From contig JAKOMP010000014.1 in the NCBI GenBank assembly GCA_022241785.1, positions 1 to 64,000 on the forward strand: DNA of 64,000 bases. The letters run 5' to 3'. Below are positions 1 to 8,123 of this stretch, piece after piece. Numbering within the stretch: the first letter of the stretch is position 1; the number at the start of each line of letters is the position of its first letter. A program made the translations under genes and the position numbers. The DNA is from Cyanocohniella sp. LLY (GTDB lineage: Bacteria > Cyanobacteriota > Cyanobacteriia > Cyanobacteriales > Nostocaceae). The notes below the pieces were generated by a model. That model was not told the DNA's origin. It saw only the letters and a program-made list of their open reading frames with translations, and did not search any database.

Positions 1-103
1 CGCTTTTTTCTATCGTTATAATTATTTCTTCCCCAACAAGTTCTTGAAAATCTAACACTTTCATATCGGGGAGATTCAAGATTTGCTCTACAGGAAACTT
101 CAT
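1..103 (-). CDS. ISL3-type transposase, N-terminal fragment cut by window edge
   Basis: The first 34 codons are visible, reading leftwards from an ATG at 103 and running off the window. The peptide starts MKFPVEQILNLPDMKVLDF and continues with a short run of hydrophobic beta-strand residues. This opening resembles the N-terminus of ISL3-family transposases of Nostoc-type cyanobacteria, which precedes the zinc-ribbon and DDE domains; those lie outside the window. Family recognition is from memory of such sequences and needs a search. Neither the inverted repeat of the element nor a target duplication can be judged here. Confidence 0.5.
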   Translation of the reverse strand, partial: MKFPVEQILNLPDMKVLDFQELVGEEIIITIEKS

Positions 104-353
104 CGTAAATACCTGAAAACTAACAATTTTATAATATAAATTATAATTTTGGTATTTTTACATAATGCTTAATATCTCTTAAATACTTGCCAAATCTAAA
201 TCGTAGGCATTATTGTCTTTAAATCATAGCCCTTATAATTCAGTTAATTTTCATAATCACCATAAAAGTAACCGAAGAACCATTATTTACACTATTCTAC
301 TTAGTATGCATTAACTAGTTAACAGAAGAAAATTGTGATCAGGGAGCTAAGGG

Positions 354-1055
354 ATGACGTGGCAAGACTTTGCAATTCGCTTATTTGTGGCATTTGTACT
401 AGGTTCAGCTATTGGACTAGAACGACAATGGCGACAACGCCTAGCAGGATTGCGAACTAACACTTTAGTCTGTGTAGGGGCTTCCCTATTCGTAATGCTG
501 TCAGTACTTACGCCTGGAGATTCCAGTCCCACTCGTTTAGCAGCTCAAGTAGTTTCTGGTATCGGTTTTTTGGGAGGAGGTGTAATTCTTAGGGAAGGTC
601 TGACCGTTAGGGGATTAAATACAGCCGCAAGTTTATGGTGTGCAGCCGCCGTAGGTTGTTTATCGGGTTCGGGGTTATTTTCTCAAGCATTTATGGGCGC
701 TCTTGCAGTACTTACAGCAAACATCCTATTACGTCCTTTAGGGTATCGAATTAATCAGCAACCCCTCCAGGGGACAGAAGTCGAATTATGTTACCGTTGC
801 TCTATAGTTTGTCATGGTAAAGATGAAGCTCACGTTCGGGCTTTACTTCTGCAATCTGTGAGCAGTACTACTATTATGAAATTACGTTCTCTTAATAGCG
901 AAGATTTGGAAGAATCAGACAACGTGGAAGTAGAAGCAGATTTGTTGACACAAGAGCGTAATGACGAAATTTTGGAACAAATGGTGAGTCGATTAAGCCT
1001 AGAACCAGGAATTACGGCTGTTAGTTGGCGAATTATTGAACAAGAGTTCGGTTAA
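354..1055 (+). CDS. MgtC/SapB-family membrane protein
   Basis: A 233-residue inner-membrane protein of the MgtC/SapB family. About four hydrophobic segments fill the first 130 residues and carry the family signatures: GLERQWR near residue 21, RTN at 34-36, SGIGFLGGG at 68-76 and TAASLW at 90-95. The C-terminal 100 residues are soluble and ACT-like, as in longer family members. Family members are linked to growth at low Mg2+ and to control of F-type ATP synthase; in a free-living cyanobacterium the exact role is unknown. The ATG at 354 follows AGGGAGCTAAGGG, a strong ribosome binding site. It appears monocistronic. Confidence 0.85.
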   Translation: MTWQDFAIRLFVAFVLGSAIGLERQWRQRLAGLRTNTLVCVGASLFVMLSVLTPGDSSPTRLAAQVVSGIGFLGGGVILREGLTVRGLNTAASLWCAAAVGCLSGSGLFSQAFMGALAVLTANILLRPLGYRINQQPLQGTEVELCYRCSIVCHGKDEAHVRALLLQSVSSTTIMKLRSLNSEDLEESDNVEVEADLLTQERNDEILEQMVSRLSLEPGITAVSWRIIEQEFG

Positions 1056-1122
1056 AAATTAATCAAAATCTCGCTTGTAATTCAGGTTAAAAAGAGGTGA
1101 AAAGGCGTATAGCATCTGTTTT

Positions 1123-1296
1123 TTAACTAATCTCTAACTCTTTTTTGCTAATTTTTAGCTGTTTCCAAAGAATCTGAATTGGTTTGTAAGCCTCTTCTGG
1201 GGAAAGCTTACCACCAGTTTGTAAACTGCAAATGTAGTTAACCCCACAATGATGGCGACGTTCCAAACCTTTTAATGGAAAGTGGTTGAAAGTCAT
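1123..1296 (-). CDS. Small conserved-looking hypothetical protein, 57 aa
   Basis: An open frame from ATG 1296 to TAA 1123 encodes 57 residues: it begins MTFNHFPLKGLERRHHCGVN and ends with a lysine-rich helix (around KQLKISKKELEIS). It contains two cysteines about 12 residues apart, each near His or Tyr, followed by a region rich in Pro and Glu. The composition is protein-like, with no low-complexity bias. It lies convergently after the MgtC-like gene and would otherwise leave a 370-base gap before the MATE gene. I believe I have seen similar small proteins in Nostoc genomes, but I know no function. It could be a chance frame; conservation would settle it. Confidence 0.5.
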   Translation of the reverse strand: MTFNHFPLKGLERRHHCGVNYICSLQTGGKLSPEEAYKPIQILWKQLKISKKELEIS

Positions 1297-1424
1297 TTCA
1301 GAAAATAATTATGCGAAATGTAAGGTAAATACGGGATATTTTGTTGTCAATACATCAGCAAAAATTGGTCAATTTGAACCAGCTATCGTAGAGTTAATCG
1401 ACAACACAACCCAACGTCTCATTC

Positions 1425-2765
1425 ATGATCCGCACAGAAATCAGGGAACTTTTACGAATTGCCATTCCCCTAGCAAGCGCTCAAGTTGCCCAATCTATTA
1501 CAGGTTTTGTAGACACATTAATGATGGGTAGGTTGGGAGCAGAAGTTCTTGCCGGCGGGGGGTTAGCGTCAATCACCTTTTTCACACTTTTGAATGTCGC
1601 AGCTGGAGTTGTCATGGGAGTTACTCCTTTGGTGGCTGAAGCTTATGGCGCAGGGCAAAAAAAACGCATAGAGCAGATTGCACATCAGGGATTATGGTTA
1701 TCACTAGCATTGGCGATTCCGTCCATGTTTTTGATTGGACAGATGGGTGATTTAATGCAACTCCTGGGACAAAAGCCGATTACTGTGACTTTGGCAAAGA
1801 GCTATCTAGATGTTGTGCTTTGGGGATTGTTCCCCGCTTTAGCATTCGCTACGTTGAGAAACGTTGTCTCTTCTCTGGCGCAAGCCCGTGCGGTGATGGT
1901 GATTGTCATTGCCGGAACGCTGTTCAACATAGTAGGCAATTACGTCTTAGGATTTGGTAAATTCGGATTTCCTCAAATGGGATTGGTGGGTTTAGCTTTG
2001 GCCAGCGTTATTGCCCTGTGGGGGATGTTTATCGCTTTAGTTGTCTATATACTCCAAGACAAGCAACTCAAAACCTATAGATTCTTTCGACATTTAAATC
2101 AGCCAAAACTACTAATTATCTGGGAGTTATTGATACTTGGTATACCCATTGGGGTGTCTGCCGCCCTAGAACTGGGACTGTTTACAATTGTTACCTACCT
2201 CATGGGCATATTAGGAACAGATGTACTAGCAGCTCATCAAATTGTCTTCCAAACAATGTTTGTGATCTTCATGGTGCCTTTGGGAGTATCCTACGCCACA
2301 ACTGCCAGAGTAGGACAGTGGATAGGACAGCAAAACACTGAAGGTGCAAAACAGGCAGGATATGTCAGTATCGGCATCGCGGCAGGATTTATGACCCTCA
2401 TGGGGATTATACTGCTGATATTTTCTCAACAAATTATTGGGCTATACGTGGATATTCGCAACCCAGAGAACAGCAATGTGGTGGCACTCGCAACATCAAT
2501 GCTCAGTGTTGCAGCTTTGGCACATCCTGTAGATGGAGTGCAAAAAGTCACAATAGGCGCACTCTATGGACTCCGGGATACACGAGTTTCCATGTTGTTG
2601 AGTTTTCCTTCATTTTGGTGTATTGGACTAACAAGTGGCTATGTTTTGGGATTTCACTTTGGCTTGGGTGGTACTGGCTTGTGGGTAGGACAATCCATTG
2701 GTGTGGCAACTGCGGCGGGACTATTTATTTGGCGCTTTTGCAATCTCACATCACTAAGGCGATGA
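1425..2765 (+). CDS. MATE-family multidrug/toxin efflux transporter
   Basis: A 446-residue polytopic membrane protein with about twelve hydrophobic segments in two repeated halves, the MATE (NorM/DinF-like) layout. The opening IRELLRIAIPLASAQVAQS followed by DTLMMGRLG is the usual first helix and loop of the family; the second half repeats it (ELLILGIPIGVSAALELGLF, then a loop with GTDVLAAHQI). Such proteins export cationic drugs, flavonoids or metabolites using Na+ or H+ gradients; the substrate cannot be read from sequence. The ATG at 1425 gives the normal family length. An overlapping out-of-frame reading frame at 1286-1531 is not considered real. Confidence 0.9.
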   Translation: MIRTEIRELLRIAIPLASAQVAQSITGFVDTLMMGRLGAEVLAGGGLASITFFTLLNVAAGVVMGVTPLVAEAYGAGQKKRIEQIAHQGLWLSLALAIPSMFLIGQMGDLMQLLGQKPITVTLAKSYLDVVLWGLFPALAFATLRNVVSSLAQARAVMVIVIAGTLFNIVGNYVLGFGKFGFPQMGLVGLALASVIALWGMFIALVVYILQDKQLKTYRFFRHLNQPKLLIIWELLILGIPIGVSAALELGLFTIVTYLMGILGTDVLAAHQIVFQTMFVIFMVPLGVSYATTARVGQWIGQQNTEGAKQAGYVSIGIAAGFMTLMGIILLIFSQQIIGLYVDIRNPENSNVVALATSMLSVAALAHPVDGVQKVTIGALYGLRDTRVSMLLSFPSFWCIGLTSGYVLGFHFGLGGTGLWVGQSIGVATAAGLFIWRFCNLTSLRR

Positions 2766-2812
2766 TCTCAATATATAGATGTACTAGAAGGTTGTGCAGA
2801 GATGGCCCGCGA

Positions 2813-3547
2813 TTACGCAAAGTTTAGAGCCACAGGCGATCGCCTGCTGTGACATTCCCAGAAATTCAACATTTGCTCACCTACCTGTTGAGGATGAAAG
2901 TAGTGAAAAAAGTGATACCCCTGGGGAAATTCCCACATTCTATCCTCCGGCTTTAACCAATGGTGCCAGTCTTGCAATGCAGGTGGATTAACTATGGGGT
3001 CATTTTTGCTACCACACACCAACATGGGCATAGAAACACCACTCTTAGGTAAATAAACCAACTTAAATAGAGAATGCTGTGAAGGCGATTGCTCTAAGTC
3101 TTTATCTAAGGCACTCATTAACTTTTTAGTGGTGTGCGGTGGTTGTTTACCAAAGAGAGTGCGAACACTATTAGCCAGAACTTGCTCACGACTGACAGTA
3201 AACAGTTGGCGTTGAAAATAATAATGAGCGTGCCAAGTATTAGCGGGTTGGGAAGCCACAGCCAACAAAGTCAGCGATCGCACCTTTTTCGGATACCGAC
3301 GAGCATAAGTTAAAGCGATCGCACCACTCATCCCATGACCTGCAAGATGCACCGCACCGGGTACAGATTCGAGATACTCATGTAACAACAGCACAGCTTG
3401 ATCCATAGAACTAGCTTCATCTTTTGCTTGTTGATACTCCCACTGAGCAATCTGCATATATCCAGCCAAGTATTGAAGCAATGGTTGATCAAAACGCTTC
3501 AACACAGGACTAGCATTTAACCAAAGAACATCGAATAAGTCAGACAT
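2813..3547 (-). CDS. Alpha/beta hydrolase-like protein, probable isiC-type partner of flavodoxin
   Basis: A 244-residue alpha/beta-hydrolase-fold protein when started at ATG 3547 (MSDLFDVLWL); a longer frame to 3643 adds 32 residues that do not look native. The elbow region reads HLAGHGMSGAIAL, so Gly occupies the place where Ser is expected in GxSxG. A late strand with the pattern MPMLVCGSKNDPIV gives the usual Asp, and a His follows in QGYHFFHYF. It lies 111 bases downstream of isiB on the same strand. In several cyanobacteria isiB is followed by isiC, which I recall as a hydrolase-like gene, so an iron-stress operon is likely. The missing nucleophile suggests altered or no hydrolytic activity. 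Confidence 0.7.
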   Translation of the reverse strand: MSDLFDVLWLNASPVLKRFDQPLLQYLAGYMQIAQWEYQQAKDEASSMDQAVLLLHEYLESVPGAVHLAGHGMSGAIALTYARRYPKKVRSLTLLAVASQPANTWHAHYYFQRQLFTVSREQVLANSVRTLFGKQPPHTTKKLMSALDKDLEQSPSQHSLFKLVYLPKSGVSMPMLVCGSKNDPIVNPPALQDWHHWLKPEDRMWEFPQGYHFFHYFHPQQVGEQMLNFWECHSRRSPVALNFA

Positions 3548-3658
3548 AAACCCGTAATATAGCTCAGTTATGAGTGATGAATTGAACAAGTAAGGCATTG
3601 CCCATCTGTATATACCTCCCAACCCTAATGGACAATGCCACACCTTTACCTTTATTGT

Positions 3659-4171
3659 CTATAAACCAAATTCCGTCTTCAACTGAGCAACCCAAGCCTT
3701 AATGCGGTCATCCGTGAGATCCGATTGGTTATCATCATCTAGAGCCAACCCACAAAACTTACCATTTCGCAAAGCCTTAGAATCGCTAAAATCATAGCCA
3801 TCCTTTGACCAATAACCCACAGTTTTCCCTCCCTGCTGGGCAATCTTTTCCTCCAAAATACCGATAGCGTCCTGAAAATTATCAGCATAGCCAATCTGGT
3901 CACCAGTACCAAAATAGGCAACAGTTTTTCCACTAAAATCAGCGTCGTCTAAATCTTGATAAAGTCCTTCCCAATCGCTTTGCAGTTCACCGATATTCCA
4001 AGTAGGACAGCCAATAATTAGACATTCGTATTCATCAAAGTCGGCTACATCGGTCTGAGAGACATCGTGTAATGTGACGATATCACCACCAAAAGCATCT
4101 CGAATCATTTCCGCAGCAGCTTCGGTTTTGCCAGTTTGAGTACCGTAAAATAGACCAATTTTTTTCGACAT
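3659..4171 (-). CDS. isiB: Flavodoxin (iron-stress electron carrier)
   Basis: A 170-residue long-chain flavodoxin, very close in sequence to Anabaena flavodoxin. The FMN phosphate loop is YGTQTGKT (residues 9-16); the isoalloxazine loops contain Trp in CPTWNIGEL and Tyr in TGDQIGYADNF; the long-chain insertion follows. It replaces ferredoxin between photosystem I and FNR when iron is scarce and can also feed nitrogenase. I chose the ATG at 4171 (MSKKIGLF) because a GGTG sits six bases ahead; an in-frame ATG two codons earlier lacks this spacing. The hydrolase-like gene follows on the same strand. FurA control is expected for the family. Confidence 0.95.
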   Translation of the reverse strand: MSKKIGLFYGTQTGKTEAAAEMIRDAFGGDIVTLHDVSQTDVADFDEYECLIIGCPTWNIGELQSDWEGLYQDLDDADFSGKTVAYFGTGDQIGYADNFQDAIGILEEKIAQQGGKTVGYWSKDGYDFSDSKALRNGKFCGLALDDDNQSDLTDDRIKAWVAQLKTEFGL

Positions 4172-4845
4172 TTTCACACCTGATAAATAGTTTTTGAGAG
4201 GCTAGGGGCTAGGTATGAGAAGTGGGAAATTACTTTAGTCCTACCCCTGATGCCCAGAGGGTCCCCCGATTTCCCCAAGTCATTTAAAAAACAAACTGCT
4301 ATTGGGTTCCGAAAAGGAAAACAAAGCACCGCCATGCTTGTCATGACGTTAGCTCCTGATAAATTTTGGTATTGACTGAGATATCTAAACAAGTTAATGA
4401 ATATCTATCTCAATAAGCATTGGGAATATAGTATCAGACTTATTGAAAGTCTTTATCACTTAATTTATGAAGATTTTATAAAAAACAATATATGCCAAGC
4501 TGCCAAATGCTTGCTAAAAATAGATTTCCAGCTATTTATATTCAAAAAATAAAAAAAATCATTAGAAGAAATGCTATAAAATATCAATAAGTTTATGCTA
4601 GAATTAAAGCTAATCACACAATGTTAATAAACCTTCCGCGTTCATTAGGCTGAATCCTGTTTGGCACATCTGGGATCACAAAACTGGGATTTGGCTATTT
4701 TTTACTGGGGAGGAAAGTTAACAAAGCGATCGCCTCTCGTCCCTCTTGATTGTTAAACTAAAAATATAACCCTCACTGCCAAGCATTCAATGTATTTCCG
4801 GGGTGTTTAAATTTTGAATAAATTTTGAATTTGGAGCGCAGCAAC
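4172..4845. other. Intergenic stretch between isiB and the Uma2 gene
   Basis: This 674-base stretch holds the isiB leader with the candidate Fur site at 4396-4421 and AT-rich DNA. A HIP1 site (GCGATCGC) lies near 4727. No convincing reading frame was found on either strand; the frames at 4174-4392 and 4773-5024 have no protein-like composition. Confidence 0.5.
4396..4421 (-). promoter_or_regulatory. Candidate Fur-type operator upstream of isiB
   Basis: A 26-base AT-rich imperfect palindrome, AATG at one end and CATT at the other, contains the hexamer-like units ATTGAGATAGATATTCAT on the minus strand. It lies about 225 bases upstream of isiB. Fur boxes are AT-rich and built of GATAAT-like units, and isiB is a classical Fur target. 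The match is loose and AT-rich DNA gives many such matches, so this is only a pointer. Confidence 0.2.
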
Positions 4846-5634
4846 GTGACCTCTGCAATCAACCCAGCCACTGAAGAACTAACTCCATTTCCAGACCATA
4901 CGCAACTACCAGATTCTGATGGCACTTTCGTGAAAAACTGGCAAGAACATCCCCAAAGCATTTTATTGACTGACTCAATTACGCCAATATTGAAGCAATT
5001 ACATCCTGGCGGTGAATATTGCATTGGTCAAGACTTAGGCATATATTGGCGCTTGACCGACCCTCCAGAGAAAGGCGCAGAAGCACCAGATTGGTTTTAT
5101 GTGGGGAATGTTCCACCTTTGCTGGATGGACTCACACGTCGGTCTTATGTATTGTGGCGAGAATTTATTGCTCCAACGATTGTTTTAGAATTTGTCTCTG
5201 GGGATGGGAGTGAAGAACGCGATAAAACTCCTTGGAAGGGGAAATTCTGGGTTTATGAACAGGTGATTCACCCAGCTTTCTACGGCATTTATGAAGTGCA
5301 GAAAGCCAGTGTGGAAGTTTATGAATTAATTGGTGGACAATATCAGTTGTTATCGCCAAATGAACGGGGTCATTATCCCATACCACCTATGGGAGTGGAG
5401 TTAGGTATTTGGCAAGGAGAATATCAAAATACGGTTTTACCTTGGTTACGTTGGTGGGATTTGCCAGGTAATTTGTTATTGACTGGAGAGGAACGAGCAG
5501 AACAAGAACACCAACGAGCAGAACAAGAGCGCCAACGAGCAGAACAAGAGCGCCAACGAGCAGAACAAGAGCGCCAACGCGCCGAGCGTCTAACTGCACA
5601 GTTGCGTGCTTTAGGAGTGGAACCAGAAGCCTAG
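4846..5634 (+). CDS. Uma2-family (DUF820) PD-(D/E)XK nuclease-like protein with coiled-coil tail
   Basis: A 262-residue Uma2-family protein, one of the many copies that cyanobacteria carry. The restriction-endonuclease-like core spans roughly residues 50-200, with the strand IVLEFVSGDGSEERDKTPWKG carrying the acidic and Lys residues, and Y-rich strands after it (YGIYEVQKASVEVYEL). A heptad RAEQERQ is repeated about four times near the C-terminus, encoded by 21-base tandem repeats, and gives a charged coiled coil. I prefer the GTG at 4846 with GGAG nine bases upstream to the TTG at 4825. Biological roles of Uma2 proteins are not settled; mobility association is common. Confidence 0.8.
   Translation: MTSAINPATEELTPFPDHTQLPDSDGTFVKNWQEHPQSILLTDSITPILKQLHPGGEYCIGQDLGIYWRLTDPPEKGAEAPDWFYVGNVPPLLDGLTRRSYVLWREFIAPTIVLEFVSGDGSEERDKTPWKGKFWVYEQVIHPAFYGIYEVQKASVEVYELIGGQYQLLSPNERGHYPIPPMGVELGIWQGEYQNTVLPWLRWWDLPGNLLLTGEERAEQEHQRAEQERQRAEQERQRAEQERQRAERLTAQLRALGVEPEA
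5494..5577 (+). repeat. Four 21-base in-frame tandem repeats in the Uma2 gene
   Basis: Units at 5494, 5515, 5536 and 5557 each read CGAGCAGAACAAGA then ACACCAA or GCGCCAA. The last three units are identical; the first differs at two bases. Each encodes RAEQEHQ or RAEQERQ. Identical units suggest recent slippage expansion, so the copy number may vary between strains. Confidence 0.9.
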
Positions 5635-5710
5635 TGTTTTATTAAAACTTTCTGAAATCAGTCATTCAGTATTTTTTCGGAAGCTGCGATCGCTTATACT
5701 CCTAGCATCA

Positions 5711-6538
5711 GTGCAACTGCAAAAACGGCTATATCGCCTGAATGAAGATTGTTTTGTAGGCAGTTCAGAGAACGAAAACCAGCCTACAATCACCACGACA
5801 GAAGCAGGTAAAAAAATCTGGGCAGTACAATTAGTCGATAAGACAGAGATAACAGAGGCAGAATATAGGCTGTTTATCTTAGAGACAACCAACAACGACT
5901 TAACGATTGAAGTCAAACCAAGTGAAATCGGCTTTGCACAAGGAAATGCGTTTTGTGCTTGGTTGAGTGAAAGAACTAGAGAGCGATTTAGTGACGCAGG
6001 AATCTGTTATCTACGGGAAACCTCAACAGACACATTCCGCCTAGTTCGGTTTCGCATACCGGAACAGTATCATCAACTCGCCTACTATCTAGCAGCAGGT
6101 GTGTGGAAAGAAGCTGATGAAGAAACACTTAATATCATGCTGAAAGTAGCTGGAAGGGAAATACAAGGCGACTTAGACATAGATGACATTCGGCAATTTC
6201 CTTGTGAAGACTTGAGTATTATTGATAAACTTTGGGTTGATTATAGTAACGGACACTTTGGGTTTAGTGTTCAAAAAAAAATATGTCTCGAAGTGGGTGG
6301 AATATTGGAAGGAAGTCGAAAAAGTTCACCTTTAAAGAAGGCTCTTGCCCAAGTTAGGATATATGGACGTTTTGGTGGTCAGATTAGGGATAACTCGGAA
6401 ATGTACGAAGCTTATTGTCGCTTTGGTGATCGCGTGGAGTGGAGAGTGGAAAAAGAGTGGATTGAAGAAAGTGGAGTCATATATATTACCTCAGCCCAAA
6501 GAGGACACTTACCCAATATATACCAAGGAGTCAATTAA
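5711..6538 (+). CDS. GUN4-domain protein with divergent N-terminal region
   Basis: A 275-residue protein starting at GTG 5711. The C-terminal half carries a GUN4 (tetrapyrrole-binding) domain: a helical block with YYLAAGVWKEADEETLNIML, then FPCEDLSIIDKLWVDYSNGHFGFSVQKKI, then the closing signature (GDRVEWRVEKEWI, followed by SAQRGHLP). GUN4 binds protoporphyrin and Mg-protoporphyrin and stimulates Mg-chelatase. Stand-alone Gun4 is about 230 residues; here the first 100 residues (WAVQLVDKTEITEAEYRLFI and on) are unlike the usual Gun4 helical bundle. Many cyanobacterial GUN4-domain proteins are attached to other modules and are probably signalling proteins, so a role in chlorophyll synthesis should not be assumed. 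Confidence 0.75.
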   Translation: MQLQKRLYRLNEDCFVGSSENENQPTITTTEAGKKIWAVQLVDKTEITEAEYRLFILETTNNDLTIEVKPSEIGFAQGNAFCAWLSERTRERFSDAGICYLRETSTDTFRLVRFRIPEQYHQLAYYLAAGVWKEADEETLNIMLKVAGREIQGDLDIDDIRQFPCEDLSIIDKLWVDYSNGHFGFSVQKKICLEVGGILEGSRKSSPLKKALAQVRIYGRFGGQIRDNSEMYEAYCRFGDRVEWRVEKEWIEESGVIYITSAQRGHLPNIYQGVN

Positions 6539-6897
6539 TATGGAATAATATAGTCGCGCGGTTAAAAGTACCGTATACCTTACTTCTCTTCTCTCGCATA
6601 GAGACTTGTAAAATGTAACATATAAAGCTTTCTGAAGTTTGTAAAGATTTATAAGAGCCTCATTTCCCACGCAATAATCAACATTGCATAAATCTGATAC
6701 CTGACAACCCCGTTGGGGAAGTCAAAAATCAAAAGTCAAAAATTGGTTTCTCTAAGTTTCATTTAGCCGTAATTGATTTATCCAAAAATGTAATAAACTT
6801 AAAAATTAGCTTTGAGCATGAAGCATAAAAAAATTCTCTAAAATAAAAGTTACGCCTAATATAAATTCTAGAATCGGCTTAACCCTCCATAACTTGT
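6539..6897. other. Intergenic stretch, AT-rich, one short repeat
   Basis: About 360 bases without a convincing gene. A short direct repeat of the AAATCAAAAGTC / AAAAATTGG type occurs near 6722, a common Nostoc filler sequence. I see no strong terminator. The antitoxin promoter presumably lies in its right half. Confidence 0.4.
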
Positions 6898-7149
6898 ATG
6901 ACTACAGTCAGCTTAGAACTACCTGAAGAAATTTTCTCAGCCTTGCGCCTGTCACCTGATGAGTTTGTTCGTGAATTACGCCTAGCTGCGGCTATTTACT
7001 GGTATGAACGCAGTGAAATTTCCCAAGAGAAAGCAGCCAATATTGCAGGTTTAGACCGCACAGATTTTCTGCTGATGTTAGCCCGTGAACAAGTTGATGC
7101 CTTCACTGTTGATTTTGACGACTTAAAACGAGAATTAGAACGTGGCTGA
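6898..7149 (+). CDS. UPF0175-family antitoxin
   Basis: An 83-residue protein of the UPF0175 family: the beta strand TTVSLELPEEIF is followed by helices with DEFVRELRLAAAIYWYERSE and the helix-turn-helix-like ISQEKAANIAGLDRTDFL. Such proteins are the antitoxin partners of DUF3368/PIN-like toxins and probably bind their own promoter. The stop overlaps the start of the next gene by eight bases, which is the usual arrangement for a translationally coupled toxin-antitoxin pair. Confidence 0.85.
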   Translation: MTTVSLELPEEIFSALRLSPDEFVRELRLAAAIYWYERSEISQEKAANIAGLDRTDFLLMLAREQVDAFTVDFDDLKRELERG

Positions 7150-7627
7150 ACCACCAGTAATTAATGCTTCACCTCTGATATTTTTGTCTAGAGGCGGTTT
7201 ACTAGATTTATTGCAATTATTAAGTGATGAAGTTTTCGTGCCATCAGCCGTAGCTTTGGAGATTCAACAAAGAGGTGCAGAAGACCCAACTGTTATTGCA
7301 CTCCAACAAACAAAGTGGCTAACAGTAGTGGAAGCACCTCCCACACCTGAGATTATCCAATCTTGGGATTTAGGCAAAGGCGAATCATCTGTTTTGACAT
7401 GGGCATATATACACTCTGATACAGAAGCTATTGTTGATGATCTTGCAGCTCGTCGATGTGCAGCAGTGTTGGGGATTCCTGTCCGTGGAACACTAGGACT
7501 AATTTTAACTGCAAAACAACGGGGCAAAATATCAGCAGCACGACCAATTTTAGAGAATCTACGTTCCTTGGGAATGTATCTTTCGGATCGAGTGATAAAT
7601 CAAGCACTGAAAATGGTGGACGAATAA
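7142..7627 (+). CDS. DUF3368 PIN-like toxin
   Basis: A 161-residue DUF3368 protein starting at GTG 7142, overlapping the antitoxin. The first strand reads PPVINASPLIFLSRGGLLD, where PIN domains carry the first acidic or Asn metal ligand; later acidic positions appear in GKGESSVLTWA and IVDDLAARRCA, matching the PIN active-site layout, and GIPVRGTLGLIL is typical of the family. The expected activity is RNase, neutralised by the upstream antitoxin. The frame is complete and looks intact. Its activity has to be inferred from the family. Confidence 0.85.
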   Translation: MAEPPVINASPLIFLSRGGLLDLLQLLSDEVFVPSAVALEIQQRGAEDPTVIALQQTKWLTVVEAPPTPEIIQSWDLGKGESSVLTWAYIHSDTEAIVDDLAARRCAAVLGIPVRGTLGLILTAKQRGKISAARPILENLRSLGMYLSDRVINQALKMVDE

Positions 7628-7705
7628 TACGTGAGTCTATTCATGCTTTCAATCAATCAATAAAGTCTAAAATCCTAATGACAGGCGACTAACAAACCCA
7701 CAATT

Positions 7706-7866
7706 ATGGCTCAAATCTTCATTGAAAATTTAGACCCCTTACTTTTAGAAAAGCTAGAGAAGCAGTGGCACGCGCTCAGGTAAGATATGCAGGAAAAACT
7801 TTCAGTGACAATGCTGAACTCATCCGTGAGAATATGGGGAATGAGGGAGAAGCAACGAACAATTAG
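7706..7866 (+). pseudogene. FitA-like antitoxin remnant with frame break
   Basis: An ATG at 7706 opens MAQIFIENLDPLLLEKLEK, the ribbon strand and first helix expected of a FitA/VapB-type ribbon-helix-helix antitoxin, but this frame stops at a TAA after 25 residues. Shifting frame at about 7760 gives AVARAQVRYAGKTFSDNAEL followed by IRENMG and a stop at 7864-7866, which resembles the C-terminus of the same family. The middle (the usual HGRS and E-rich helix) is missing. I infer an internal deletion plus frameshift. No PIN toxin of the FitB type follows. Confidence 0.65.
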
Positions 7867-8123
7867 CCATGCTGGTTAACTTGTTCTTGTAGCCAGGGGT
7901 CTACAGGTTCTCCATCTTTGCGTCGCAACTCAATTTCCACTACCATCACTTCTTTGGAACCAGGAGGTGCGGGCTTTTGATGAAAAATAATGTCATAGTC
8001 TTCAGGGTTATGTTTGCGTTCTTTCAACCAGTCCTGCACTTTGGTGATGGCAAAGAATGATTGTCCTTGGGCAAACATACGAGTAATCTGCATTTGCAAT
8101 GTGTACGGATTTATGCGACCCAT
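7863..8123 (-). CDS. Small conserved cyanobacterial hypothetical protein, 86 aa
   Basis: An 86-residue soluble protein beginning MGRINPYTLQMQITRMFAQG. Helices at about 7-35 are followed by DYDIIFHQKPAPPGSKEVMVVEIELRR strands and the end PVDPWLQEQVNQHG. Charged, balanced composition and a clean ATG suggest a real gene. I do not recognise a named family; similar small proteins occur in cyanobacteria as far as I recall. It converges on the antitoxin remnant, with the stops overlapping by a few bases. Confidence 0.65.
   Translation of the reverse strand: MGRINPYTLQMQITRMFAQGQSFFAITKVQDWLKERKHNPEDYDIIFHQKPAPPGSKEVMVVEIELRRKDGEPVDPWLQEQVNQHG

Noticed and set aside
1286..1531. Open frame of 81 codons overlapping the MATE gene start
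   Set aside because: Different frame from MATE, composition not protein-like, and it overlaps the well-supported 57-residue frame on the other strand and the MATE N-terminus.
3548..3643. Upstream extension of the isiC-like hydrolase
   Set aside because: These 32 residues include no domain part and lie across the spacer after isiB; the ATG at 3547 fits the fold start.
5494..5577. Tandem repeat considered as a CRISPR array
   Set aside because: Units are directly adjacent without spacers and lie in frame in a coding sequence.
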